A stretch of 64,000 bases of DNA from Tellurirhabdus rosea (GTDB lineage: Bacteria > Bacteroidota > Bacteroidia > Cytophagales > Spirosomataceae), in NCBI RefSeq assembly GCF_026278345.1, contig NZ_CP111085.1:2244001-2308000 (forward strand), read 5' to 3'. A program made the translations under genes and the position numbers. The first letter of the stretch is position 1, and every line of letters begins with the position of its first letter. This document shows, piece by piece, positions 7,442 to 15,138 of the stretch. The notes under the pieces were generated by a model. The model was not told the origin of the DNA and ran no database searches. It was given only the letters and a program-made list of their open reading frames with translations.

Positions 7442-9073
7442 CTACGTCTGAATGACGCCCACATTAAACGCCTTCGTAATCGGCGCGTGGTTGGCCGCTT
7501 CCATGCCTGAGGAAAGCCATTGCCGGGTTTCCAGCGGATCGATCACCGCATCGACCCAGAGATGGGCGGCGGCGTAGTAGGGCGAAAGCTGCTCGTTGTA
7601 CTGGTTCGTGATTTTCTGCAGCTGTTCCTGCTCCTGTTCCGGCGTCATCGGCTGGCCTTTGGCTTTCATCGCCGCCACCTGAATCTGCAGCAGCGTTTTG
7701 GCCGCCGACGCCCCGCTCATAACGGCCATCTGGGCGGTCGGCCAGGCGATCATCAGACGCGGATCGTAAGCCCGGCCGCACATGGCGTAATTGCCCGCCC
7801 CGTACGAATTGCCGATCACGACCGTAAATTTCGGCACCACCGAATTGGCCATCGCGTTGACCATCTTGGCTCCGTCCTTGATGATGCCCCCCTGCTCCGA
7901 ACGACTTCCGACCATAAAGCCCGTCACGTCCTGCAAAAAGACCAGCGGAATCTTTTTCTGATTGCAGTTCATGATGAAGCGGGCGGCTTTGTCGGCGGCA
8001 TCCGAGTAAATGACCCCGCCCATCTGCATTTCCGAGGGCTGGCCGGTTTTTCCTTTGGCCTTGACGACCTTGCGCTGGTTGGCCACGATGCCCACGGCCC
8101 AGCCGTCGATGCGGGCGTATCCGCACAGAATCGTCTGTCCGTAGAGTTCCTTGTATTCTTCAAACTCCGAATGATCCACCAGCCGGTCGATGATCTCGCG
8201 CATGTCGTACGGCTTGACGCGGTCGGCGGGCAGCAGTTGGTAAATTTCTTCCGGACGTTTGACGGGCGGGGCCGGGGCTACCCGGTTAAATCCCGCCTGG
8301 TCGGGAGCGCCCATTTTCTCGAAAATACGGCGGATGGCGTCCAGACAGCTTTTATCGTCGGGGTACTTGTTGTCCGTTACGCCCGAAATCTCGCAGTGGG
8401 TCGAGGCTCCGCCCAGCGTCTCGGCATCCACCTCCTCGCCGATCGACGCTTTGACCAGATACGGACCCGCCAGAAAAATCGAGCCCGTCCCTTCCACGAT
8501 CAGCGCCTCGTCCGACATGATGGGCAGGTAAGCCCCGCCCGCCACGCAGCTGCCCATGATGGCCGCCACCTGCACAATGCCCAGGGCCGACATCTGCGCA
8601 TTGTTGCGGAACATCCGTCCGAAGTGCTCTTTATCGGCAAAAACCTCATTTTGCAGCGGCAGGTAAACGCCCGCGCTATCGACGAGGTAAATAATCGGCA
8701 GGCGGTTTTCCATCGCTACCTCCTGCGCCCGCAGGTTCTTTTTGGCCGTGATGGGAAACCAGGCACCGGCCTTCACCGTCGCGTCGTTCGCCACGATGAC
8801 GCATTCGCGGCCCGCCACGTACCCGATGCCGGTCACGACGCCGCCTGCCGGGCAGCCGCCGTGTTCGGCGTACATTCCCTCCCCGGCAAACAGGCCGATT
8901 TCCAGGAAAGGCGAGTTCGGGTCGGTCAGGTAATCGATTCGTTCGCGGGCGGTGAGTTTGCCTTTTTTATGCTGATCCTCAATTTTTTTGGGTCCGCCGC
9001 CGAGCCGGGTCAGGGCCGCGCGGCGGGCTAGTTCGTCAAGGAAAGGAGTCAAAGGAGTTTCCGTTGCAATCAT
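7442..9073 (-). CDS. acyl-CoA carboxylase carboxyltransferase beta subunit (methylcrotonyl/propionyl type)
   Basis: 543 residues, the normal length for the carboxyltransferase beta subunit of biotin-dependent acyl-CoA carboxylases. Features are KKGKLTARERIDYLTD (38-53), HGGCPAGGVVTGIG, a crotonase-fold core MGSCVAGGAYLPIMSDE near 173, GGASTHCEISGVTDN (about 220-234) and the C-terminal oxyanion region GNSYGAGNYAMCGRAYDPRL near 431. The GGA(S/T)xHCxxSGVTD signature favours methylcrotonyl-CoA carboxylase (leucine breakdown) over propionyl-CoA carboxylase, but this is not decisive. The biotin-carrying alpha subunit is not in the window. ATG at 9073. Confidence 0.92.
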   Translation of the reverse strand: MIATETPLTPFLDELARRAALTRLGGGPKKIEDQHKKGKLTARERIDYLTDPNSPFLEIGLFAGEGMYAEHGGCPAGGVVTGIGYVAGRECVIVANDATVKAGAWFPITAKKNLRAQEVAMENRLPIIYLVDSAGVYLPLQNEVFADKEHFGRMFRNNAQMSALGIVQVAAIMGSCVAGGAYLPIMSDEALIVEGTGSIFLAGPYLVKASIGEEVDAETLGGASTHCEISGVTDNKYPDDKSCLDAIRRIFEKMGAPDQAGFNRVAPAPPVKRPEEIYQLLPADRVKPYDMREIIDRLVDHSEFEEYKELYGQTILCGYARIDGWAVGIVANQRKVVKAKGKTGQPSEMQMGGVIYSDAADKAARFIMNCNQKKIPLVFLQDVTGFMVGSRSEQGGIIKDGAKMVNAMANSVVPKFTVVIGNSYGAGNYAMCGRAYDPRLMIAWPTAQMAVMSGASAAKTLLQIQVAAMKAKGQPMTPEQEQEQLQKITNQYNEQLSPYYAAAHLWVDAVIDPLETRQWLSSGMEAANHAPITKAFNVGVIQT

Positions 9074-9122
9074 GTTGAAGGTGTGTCAGGCGTGTTGATG
9101 AATAACGGCAATATACCGAAAA

Positions 9123-9150
9123 AACAAAACCCCGGGTTTGCCGGGGCTGT
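9123..9150 (-). terminator. Rho-independent terminator after the MCE gene
   Basis: On the minus strand CCCCGG-CAAAC-CCGGGG (9130-9146) is followed by TTTTGTTTTTT. It lies 22 bp beyond the stop of the gene ending at 9172. Confidence 0.8.
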
Positions 9151-9171
9151 TGCACAAAATCGAAGTTTCGG

Positions 9172-10170
9172 TTACTGAACGGGCTTGACCGTATCCGCCG
9201 CCGGGGTGACCGTGGGCAGCGGCGAAATGGCTTCCGTTTTGCCGTTTGCCTTTTCCTTGCGACCAAAGAGCGAGAAATGCACATACCGCCTCGGGTTTTC
9301 GCGCAGGTCGGTCAGCAGGCGGTCGAGGCTGGCGGTCGTGGCCGTGACGTTGGCGTACAGCTTTTCGTCGCTTTTCAGCTTCCCGAGCGTGCCCTGTCCG
9401 CGGTTGATGTCGGCCAGCATCGTCTGCAGCGTACCCACCGTGCGGTTGGCGTTGTTGAGCGTCTGCCGCAGTTGCAGGGCATTGAGCGAATCCGTGAAGG
9501 TGTTGGCTTTGGCCAGAATCGGTTTCAGCTGCCGTTCGGTTTCGACGAGGTTGGCCGAAAGCCGGTTCAGGTTGCCCATCAGCGCATTCAGGTTCTGGCG
9601 GTTTTCGGCGAGGGTCTGGTTCAGCGTTCCCGTAGCCAGTTCGGTGGAGGCCAGCGTGCGGTTCAGAACGGTCGCCGTCTGGTCGAAAGAGCCGACCACC
9701 CGGTTGAGGCTGGCCATCAGCGAATCGACCTTATTGAGCACGGGCGGCAGTTTCTCCTGCGCCTGGGCCGTGAGGCCCTTTTCTTTGGCACTCACCAGCG
9801 TATCGCCTTTTTCGAGGGGCTGCCCCGTGCCCAGTTCCAGCCGGATCTGTTTTCCGCCCAGCACCCCGGCATCGGCCAGGATGGCTTTGGTGCCGACGGG
9901 AACGATGATGTCTTTCTTCACGTCCAGCATCACCAGCAGTTGATTGCCACGGTCCTGCAAAATCTCGATCCGCTCCACGCGCCCCACGGCCAGGCCGTTC
10001 AGCAGCACGGAGTTGGACGTCGTCAGCCCGTCGATGTTATCGTAGATGACGTAGAATTTATTGGTGCGGGAAAAAATGTCAGAGCCTTTCAGGTAATTGA
10101 ATCCAAAATAAAGCATCGTCATGGTGACGAGCGCGAGAAGGCCGATTTTAGCTTCCTGGGATAGTTTCAT
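9172..10170 (-). CDS. MCE/MlaD family lipid transport protein
   Basis: 332 residues from the ATG at 10170 (MKLSQEAKIGLLALV); the longer reading frame upstream runs through a repeat element. A single N-terminal membrane anchor (8-25) is followed by the MCE domain (about 40-120: FYVIYDNIDGLTTSNSVLLNGLAVGRVERI). A long helical region with heptad-like Leu/Asn/Thr spacing (130-290) ends in a polar tail. Such proteins bind phospholipids in the periplasm and work with MlaE/MlaF ABC transporter subunits, which are not in this window. It follows an amidase gene on the same strand and lies near an LptD-like gene, pointing to cell-envelope maintenance. Confidence 0.9.
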   Translation of the reverse strand: MKLSQEAKIGLLALVTMTMLYFGFNYLKGSDIFSRTNKFYVIYDNIDGLTTSNSVLLNGLAVGRVERIEILQDRGNQLLVMLDVKKDIIVPVGTKAILADAGVLGGKQIRLELGTGQPLEKGDTLVSAKEKGLTAQAQEKLPPVLNKVDSLMASLNRVVGSFDQTATVLNRTLASTELATGTLNQTLAENRQNLNALMGNLNRLSANLVETERQLKPILAKANTFTDSLNALQLRQTLNNANRTVGTLQTMLADINRGQGTLGKLKSDEKLYANVTATTASLDRLLTDLRENPRRYVHFSLFGRKEKANGKTEAISPLPTVTPAADTVKPVQ

Positions 10171-10174
10171 GGTA

Positions 10175-10276
10175 ATGAGTGAATGAGCCAATGAGTAAAT
10201 GAGCGAATGGCTCCGCTGACAAACGACTACTTGACAAAGCGGAGCTATTCGCTCATTCACTCATTCGCTCAATCAA
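10175..10276. repeat. long intergenic inverted repeat built from TGAATGA words (element A)
   Basis: The left arm ending at 10217 and the right arm starting at 10238 pair over about 33 bp with three mismatches. The arms consist of repeated words such as GAGTGAATGAGCGAAT and end in the apical stem GCTCCGCT/AGCGGAGC. The loop is about 20 nt. It lies between the MCE gene start and the amidase stop. It shares words with elements at 14268 and 39387. Confidence 0.8.
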
Positions 10277-10312
10277 CAATTAAATTCGGTGCGAAGTTAG
10301 AAATTTGCGGCG

Positions 10313-11191
10313 TTAGTCTACGGTATCCACTTCGTGTTTATACGCTTTGAACGCCTGAACGATAGACGCTGAAATTTCATCCTGACCCGCTTCGGAGGCG
10401 AGATAGCGCTCTTCGTTCGGATTCGTCAGGTAGCCTGTTTCGATCAGCACGCTCGGCATGGTTGTGCGCCAGAGAACCAGAAAACCGGCCTGTTTCACGC
10501 CCCGGCTCGACCGGTCGGCGTATTTTTTGAAGCAGTATTCCACTTTCTGGGCAAAATCGATGCTGCTGTTCATGAACGCGTGCTGGTAATTGGCCAGCAT
10601 GATGTGCGCCAGCGGCGAGTCCGGGTCGAAGCCCTTGTAGGTTTCCTGATAATTTTCCTCTTTCTTGATAACGGCGTTTTCCCGCTTGGCTACATCCAGG
10701 TTCCCGTTGGTCTTGTGCAGACCCATCGTGTAGGTTTCCGTGCCGTACACCCGGCTGCTGCTCGGACTGGCGTTGCAGTGAATCGAGATGAACAGGTCGG
10801 CCTTGTTGCGGTTGGCAATGTTGGAGCGTTCGCTGAGTTCGATGAACTTATCCGTCGAACGGGTATAGATGACCCGGACGCCCGGCATCTCCTGCTTGAT
10901 CCGCTGCCCCACCTTCAGGGCGATCTTGAGCACTATCCGGGATTCGCGGGAAGTTCGGCCCACGCAGCCGGGGTCCTTCCCGCCATGACCGGCATCGAGC
11001 ACCACCGTGCGCAGCCGACCGGGGCCTTCCGGCATCTCGTCCGTACCGCTGCTGTCGCGATGAGCGGGCTGCTGCACCTGCTGGGGCACTTGCGACAAAA
11101 GAACAAAGCTCAGCAGCGGAACCGCAAACGCTGAGGTTGCCGCCGTCTGGAAGCAGGTTTTAATAATTTTTAACAACGCAATCCGTTTCAA
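10313..11191 (-). CDS. N-acetylmuramoyl-L-alanine amidase (Amidase_3, AmiC-like)
   Basis: 292 residues. The zinc ligands of the Amidase_3 fold are all present: VVLDAGHGGKDPG (His near 70), SRESRIVL (Glu near 84), LFISIHCNASPSS (His near 140), and SVLIETGYLTNPNEE (catalytic Glu near 252). It cleaves the amide between muramic acid and the stem peptide during cell separation. The N-terminus has a hydrophobic export segment (about 17-37). The only in-frame start near the right place is TTG at 11191 (MKRIALLKII); no ATG precedes it in frame, so the start is uncertain. It is followed on the same strand by the MCE gene and faces an LptD-like gene. Confidence 0.92.
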   Translation of the reverse strand: MKRIALLKIIKTCFQTAATSAFAVPLLSFVLLSQVPQQVQQPAHRDSSGTDEMPEGPGRLRTVVLDAGHGGKDPGCVGRTSRESRIVLKIALKVGQRIKQEMPGVRVIYTRSTDKFIELSERSNIANRNKADLFISIHCNASPSSSRVYGTETYTMGLHKTNGNLDVAKRENAVIKKEENYQETYKGFDPDSPLAHIMLANYQHAFMNSSIDFAQKVEYCFKKYADRSSRGVKQAGFLVLWRTTMPSVLIETGYLTNPNEERYLASEAGQDEISASIVQAFKAYKHEVDTVD

Positions 11192-11217
11192 AGCAGTATG
11201 GGATAAAAGTTAGCGAC

Positions 11218-11225
11218 TAACTTTG
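11218..11225 (+). promoter_or_regulatory. Bacteroidota -7 promoter element for the LptD-like gene
   Basis: TAACTTTG matches the TAnnTTTG -7 consensus of the Bacteroidota housekeeping sigma factor. Transcription would begin near 11231, a short distance before the candidate starts at 11244 (GTG) and 11286 (TTG). Confidence 0.6.
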
Positions 11226-11285
11226 TAATTCTGAAAGGTACAGGTGTTCCCACCTGAACACCCCATTGTAGCAAATGTAATTTTT

Positions 11286-14264
11286 TTGATAAAACTGAGA
11301 AACACATACTTTATTATACGGATTTGCTGGGTTCTTTGCTTATTGACGGCCGCACTGGTGGCTTCAGCGCAGCAGAACCCGGTTCGTCGGCCCGCATCCG
11401 GACGTTTGCCCGCGGCCGGAGCCCCGGCGACACCCGCTACCGGCGTTCGCCCGGCGGCCCCCGGCGATACCCTTCGGCCGAACCGCACGGCGACCCCGCT
11501 GGATACCACCGTCCGCGACACCATGACCATCGACCGGCAGTTCCAGACGTCGGTCAAGTCCAAATCCCGGGACTCGTCCTTCTTTGACGCCACCGGCCGG
11601 ATTTACGAGCTTTTCGGAGAGGCGGAAGTCAACTACGGCGACATTACGCTGCAGGCCGACTACATTCGTCTGAACTACGCAACCAACGAAGTGTTTGCGC
11701 GGGGTCGTTACGACTCCACCACCCGGAAGTGGATCGGGCAGCCGATTTTTCAGGATGGTGCCGATACGTACAACACCAAGGAAATCCGCTACAATTTTAA
11801 GACCAAAAAGGGAATCATTTCAAGCGTCATCACCGCGCAGGGCGAAGGCAATATCCGCGGCCCGCGCGTAAAAAAGGACGCCGACAACAACGTATACATC
11901 GGTCGTGCGAACGGGCAGACGCCCATTTACACCACCTGTAACCTGACGACGCCCCACTTCCACATTGCGGCCACAAAAATCAAGGTGGTGCACAACAAAC
12001 AGGTCGTCGCGGGCCCGTTCTACCTGGCCGTCAACGAAGTGCCGCTGCCGCTTGGGCTTCCCTTCGGCTTTTTTCCGATACCCAAAAAGAAAGAGATCGG
12101 GACTTCGGGGCTGATCTTTCCGCAGTACGGCGAAGAGCCCAACGGCCGCGGGTTCTTCCTCCGCGACGGGGGCTATTACTGGGCTCTGAACGAGTACATC
12201 GGCATGCAGTTCAAAGCCTCGATCTACTCCAACGGCAGCTGGGGCGCGGGCGTCGAATCGCAGTACCTGAAACGCTACCGCTATGGCGGCCAGTTTGCGC
12301 TGCGCTATTCCCGCAACCGGCTCAACCGCATTGTGGAGGCCCAGGCGCCCAGCAACGACTTCAGCATCATCTGGTCGCACGCGCCTCAGAACCGCGGTGC
12401 CCGGTCGTCGTTTTCGGCCAACGTCAACGTCGCCAGTAACAGCTACAGCCAGCTCAACGCTACCAGCCTGCAGCAGACCATCCGGAACGTGGCCGGCTCG
12501 TCGGTGCAGTACAGCCGCCAGTTCGGGCAGTATGTCCGGAGCGGGGCCAACTTCCGCGTCAACCAGAACTTTGGACGCTTCAACCAGCTCACCGGCCTGC
12601 GGGAAAACGGGCAAACCGACGTTTCGGCCGATGTGAACCTGGGCGTCACGCAGATTGCGCCCTTCGCCCTGCGCGGCGGAACGGGCCAGTGGTACGAGTC
12701 GTTCCGGGTGGGCTTTGATTTCAACGCGTCGGCGCAGATCAACAACGTCCGCCGCCGCATCGACACCACCGGCCTCGGTTTTCCGGTGATTCTGACGTCG
12801 CTGGCCAACATCCGGGGCGACACCATTCAGGCCCGCATCGACAGTCTGAACCGCGTCCGGTCGGGCGATTTCTCGCAGGTCGGGCAGAATCTGTATCCGT
12901 TCAACCTCGAAACACTGCCGGAACTGCTGCGCAACATGCAGGTGCAGAGCCGGTATTCGATTCCCATTTCGCTGCCGAACTTCAAGATTGCGCGGTACAT
13001 CAACTTCACGCCGGGTATTTCGTTTCAGGGTGACCTGTACACCAAAAAGCTTCAGTTTACCCGGCAGAGCATTCCCGGCACCAGCGACATCGCCTACCGC
13101 ATCGACACCGTGGGCGGCGTTTTCAGCACGTATTCCGTATCGTTCAACGGCAGCGTGAACACGCGGGCCTACGGCACGTATTTCGTGCGGCTGGGACGGG
13201 TGCAGGCCATCCGGCATACGATCGCCCCATCGGTCTCGTTCAGTTACCTTCCCGACCTGTCGAACTCGTTTTCGACGGCCATTGAAGGCTTTCGCAACGC
13301 CGCCGGGGAGCCCCTGCGCACCTCCAACTTCCGCGGATTCGGCGGGAGCGGCGGGGCTTCGCCGGGCCAGCAGGCCAGCATAAGTTACAGCCTCGTCAAC
13401 CAGATTGAGATGAAGGTGCGGTCGCGCAGTGACTCGGCCAAGAGTGAGTTTGAGAAGATTTCGCTGTTCGACAACATCAGCCTTTCGGGCGGGTACAACA
13501 TCTTCGCGCCGCAGTTCAACTTCTCGCCGGTCAACCTGAGCGCCAACACGCAGATTCTGAAGAAAGTGAACTTTAACTTTGCAGCGACGTTCGATCCGTA
13601 CGCGTTCGAGTACCTTCCCCGGACCACCAACGTGTACATCATCGAAGCCGACGGCCGGATTGTCCAGCGGGGTACGAAAGGCGATGTGGTGCTGACGCGG
13701 ACCAACAAACTCGCCCTCAACAGCGACCTGAAGCAGGCGCCGCTGCATCTGCAGAATCTGAACTTCTTCATCAGCACGAGCTTCAATCCGAAAGGCGCGA
13801 ACCAGAACCGGGCGCGGACCGTGGGGCAGCAGGTCCAGGGAACCACGCCCGCCGAGCAGGCACAGATCAACGACATTCGTCTGAATCCGGAAGAATACGT
13901 GGATTTCACGATTCCCTGGAACCTGAACCTGAGCTACAACTTCAGCCTGAACAAATTTACGCCGACCCAAAGCACGATCATCCAGACGCTGCAAATTACG
14001 GGCGACTTCAGCCTGACGCCCAAGTGGAAGGTTTCGATCAACTCCGGTTACGACATCGTTGCCCGGGCTCCGTCCCTGACGACCGTTTCCATCAACCGCG
14101 ACCTGCACTGCTGGGACATGAGCTTTAGCTGGACGCCGTTCTCCGGCAACCGGTACCGGGCCAACTACTTTTCTTTCGACCTGCGCGCCCGTTCCAGCAT
14201 CCTCCAGGACCTGAAACTCAGCCGCCGCAGCCGTGGCGGACTTAATGTGGGAACGATGTTTTAA
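11286..14264 (+). CDS. LptD-like outer-membrane LPS assembly protein (OstA family)
   Basis: About 992 residues from the TTG at 11286, which gives a clean signal peptide ending LVASAQQ; a GTG at 11244 would add 14 residues. After a Pro-rich linker comes an OstA/LptA-like jellyroll region (FFDATGRIYELFGEAEVNYGDITLQADYIRLN, about 100-230). A very long beta-strand-rich domain follows with alternating aromatic residues, typical of the LptD barrel, ending in sequence that closes with a hydrophobic residue (NVGTMF). The role is insertion of lipopolysaccharide into the outer leaflet. It is divergent from the amidase and MCE genes, making an envelope-biogenesis cluster, and is followed by inverted-repeat element B. 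Confidence 0.88.
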   Translation: MIKLRNTYFIIRICWVLCLLTAALVASAQQNPVRRPASGRLPAAGAPATPATGVRPAAPGDTLRPNRTATPLDTTVRDTMTIDRQFQTSVKSKSRDSSFFDATGRIYELFGEAEVNYGDITLQADYIRLNYATNEVFARGRYDSTTRKWIGQPIFQDGADTYNTKEIRYNFKTKKGIISSVITAQGEGNIRGPRVKKDADNNVYIGRANGQTPIYTTCNLTTPHFHIAATKIKVVHNKQVVAGPFYLAVNEVPLPLGLPFGFFPIPKKKEIGTSGLIFPQYGEEPNGRGFFLRDGGYYWALNEYIGMQFKASIYSNGSWGAGVESQYLKRYRYGGQFALRYSRNRLNRIVEAQAPSNDFSIIWSHAPQNRGARSSFSANVNVASNSYSQLNATSLQQTIRNVAGSSVQYSRQFGQYVRSGANFRVNQNFGRFNQLTGLRENGQTDVSADVNLGVTQIAPFALRGGTGQWYESFRVGFDFNASAQINNVRRRIDTTGLGFPVILTSLANIRGDTIQARIDSLNRVRSGDFSQVGQNLYPFNLETLPELLRNMQVQSRYSIPISLPNFKIARYINFTPGISFQGDLYTKKLQFTRQSIPGTSDIAYRIDTVGGVFSTYSVSFNGSVNTRAYGTYFVRLGRVQAIRHTIAPSVSFSYLPDLSNSFSTAIEGFRNAAGEPLRTSNFRGFGGSGGASPGQQASISYSLVNQIEMKVRSRSDSAKSEFEKISLFDNISLSGGYNIFAPQFNFSPVNLSANTQILKKVNFNFAATFDPYAFEYLPRTTNVYIIEADGRIVQRGTKGDVVLTRTNKLALNSDLKQAPLHLQNLNFFISTSFNPKGANQNRARTVGQQVQGTTPAEQAQINDIRLNPEEYVDFTIPWNLNLSYNFSLNKFTPTQSTIIQTLQITGDFSLTPKWKVSINSGYDIVARAPSLTTVSINRDLHCWDMSFSWTPFSGNRYRANYFSFDLRARSSILQDLKLSRRSRGGLNVGTMF

Positions 14265-14267
14265 TGG

Positions 14268-14363
14268 TTGAATGATTGAGTTTTGAATGATTGATAGGTT
14301 GAATGGCTCCGCCAAATTCTAGCCTTGCGAAGCAGATCAATCATTCAAAACTCAATCATTCAA
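14268..14363. repeat. perfect 28-bp intergenic inverted repeat (element B)
   Basis: Positions 14268-14295 are the exact reverse complement of 14336-14363. The arm contains TTGAATGATTGA twice. The loop carries GGCTCCGC (as in element A) and a partial complement GCGAAGC. It starts 4 bp after the LptD-like stop codon. Confidence 0.85.
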
Positions 14364-14372
14364 CATTCAATC

Positions 14373-14444
14373 ATTTCTCTTGTCATGCATGAAAAAAGGG
14401 CGACTCGTTGGAGTCGCCCTTTTTTCATGCATGACAAGAGAAAT
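14373..14444. terminator. 34-bp perfect hairpin, bidirectional terminator
   Basis: 14373-14406 is perfectly complementary to 14411-14444, with a 4-nt loop GTTG. The core AAAAAAGGGCGACTC/GAGTCGCCCTTTTTT is a classic two-way terminator between convergent genes ending at 14264 and 14445. The stem continues outwards through CTCTTGTCATGCATG, far longer than needed. Confidence 0.85.
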
Positions 14445-14894
14445 TTATCGCGTTGTCTTGGCAACTTTCTTTTTAATGGCCGGGGCCGGCGTCGGGGCAG
14501 CAGCGGCAGACTGGGCTTCCTTCGGCGCTACCACTTCCCCGCGCAGTTCGAGGAAAATCTGCGGCCGTTCGCCATTGCTGGTGACCGTTACGGTTTTGTT
14601 AAACTGACCCATGGCGGCAGCGTTGTACGTAGCCTTCACGTAGCCTTTCTGGCCCGGCAGGACGGCGCTCTTGGTCCAGTCCGGCGTCGTGCAACCGCAG
14701 GACGGCTGGGCATTCGAAATTACTACGGGGTCGGTGCCCGTGTTGGTGAATTCAAAGGTGAACGTCACCGGCTTACCCTGCTCAATTTTGCCGAAGTCGT
14801 GCGACTCCTTGGCAAACTTGACCACCCCTTTCTGGGCGAAGGCGACCGTAGTAATTGCAAAAAGAACTACGAAAAGTGAAAAAACTTTTTTCAT
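14445..14894 (-). CDS. DUF1573 domain exported protein
   Basis: 149 residues. Signal peptide MKKVFSLFVVLFAITTVAFAQ, then a DUF1573 immunoglobulin-like domain with its signature ESHDFGKIEQGKPVTFTFEFTNTG and the SCGCTTPDW motif (about 66-74), closing with QIFLELRGEVV. An Ala/Pro/Lys-rich tail follows (about 125-149). The domain is very common in Bacteroidota but has no established biochemical role. It is transcribed away from the E1 dehydrogenase gene and ends in the shared 34-bp hairpin. Confidence 0.9.
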   Translation of the reverse strand: MKKVFSLFVVLFAITTVAFAQKGVVKFAKESHDFGKIEQGKPVTFTFEFTNTGTDPVVISNAQPSCGCTTPDWTKSAVLPGQKGYVKATYNAAAMGQFNKTVTVTSNGERPQIFLELRGEVVAPKEAQSAAAAPTPAPAIKKKVAKTTR

Positions 14895-15138
14895 CGCTTT
14901 TGAAAAATTTAGTTATAAAAAATTAGTCGTTACGCTCAATAATTCGGAACTGCCGCAAAAGGTTTGCCAAATAAATATCGGCAATTGCACTCAAAACAAA
15001 GATTGTGAAAAAAAAGGTTCTTTGAAAGCTGTCAAACTTTCTATTATTTTTAATCGTCTAATACCTGAACGGGACTCTATTGAACCGTCTCCACTTCATC
15101 AGCAAACTATCCGACAACCTTTAAATTAAGGCAGTTCT

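Noticed and set aside
11820-14315. 831-residue minus-strand open frame
   Set aside because: Shadow of the LptD-like gene; low-complexity Arg/Val/Gly composition, no domain.
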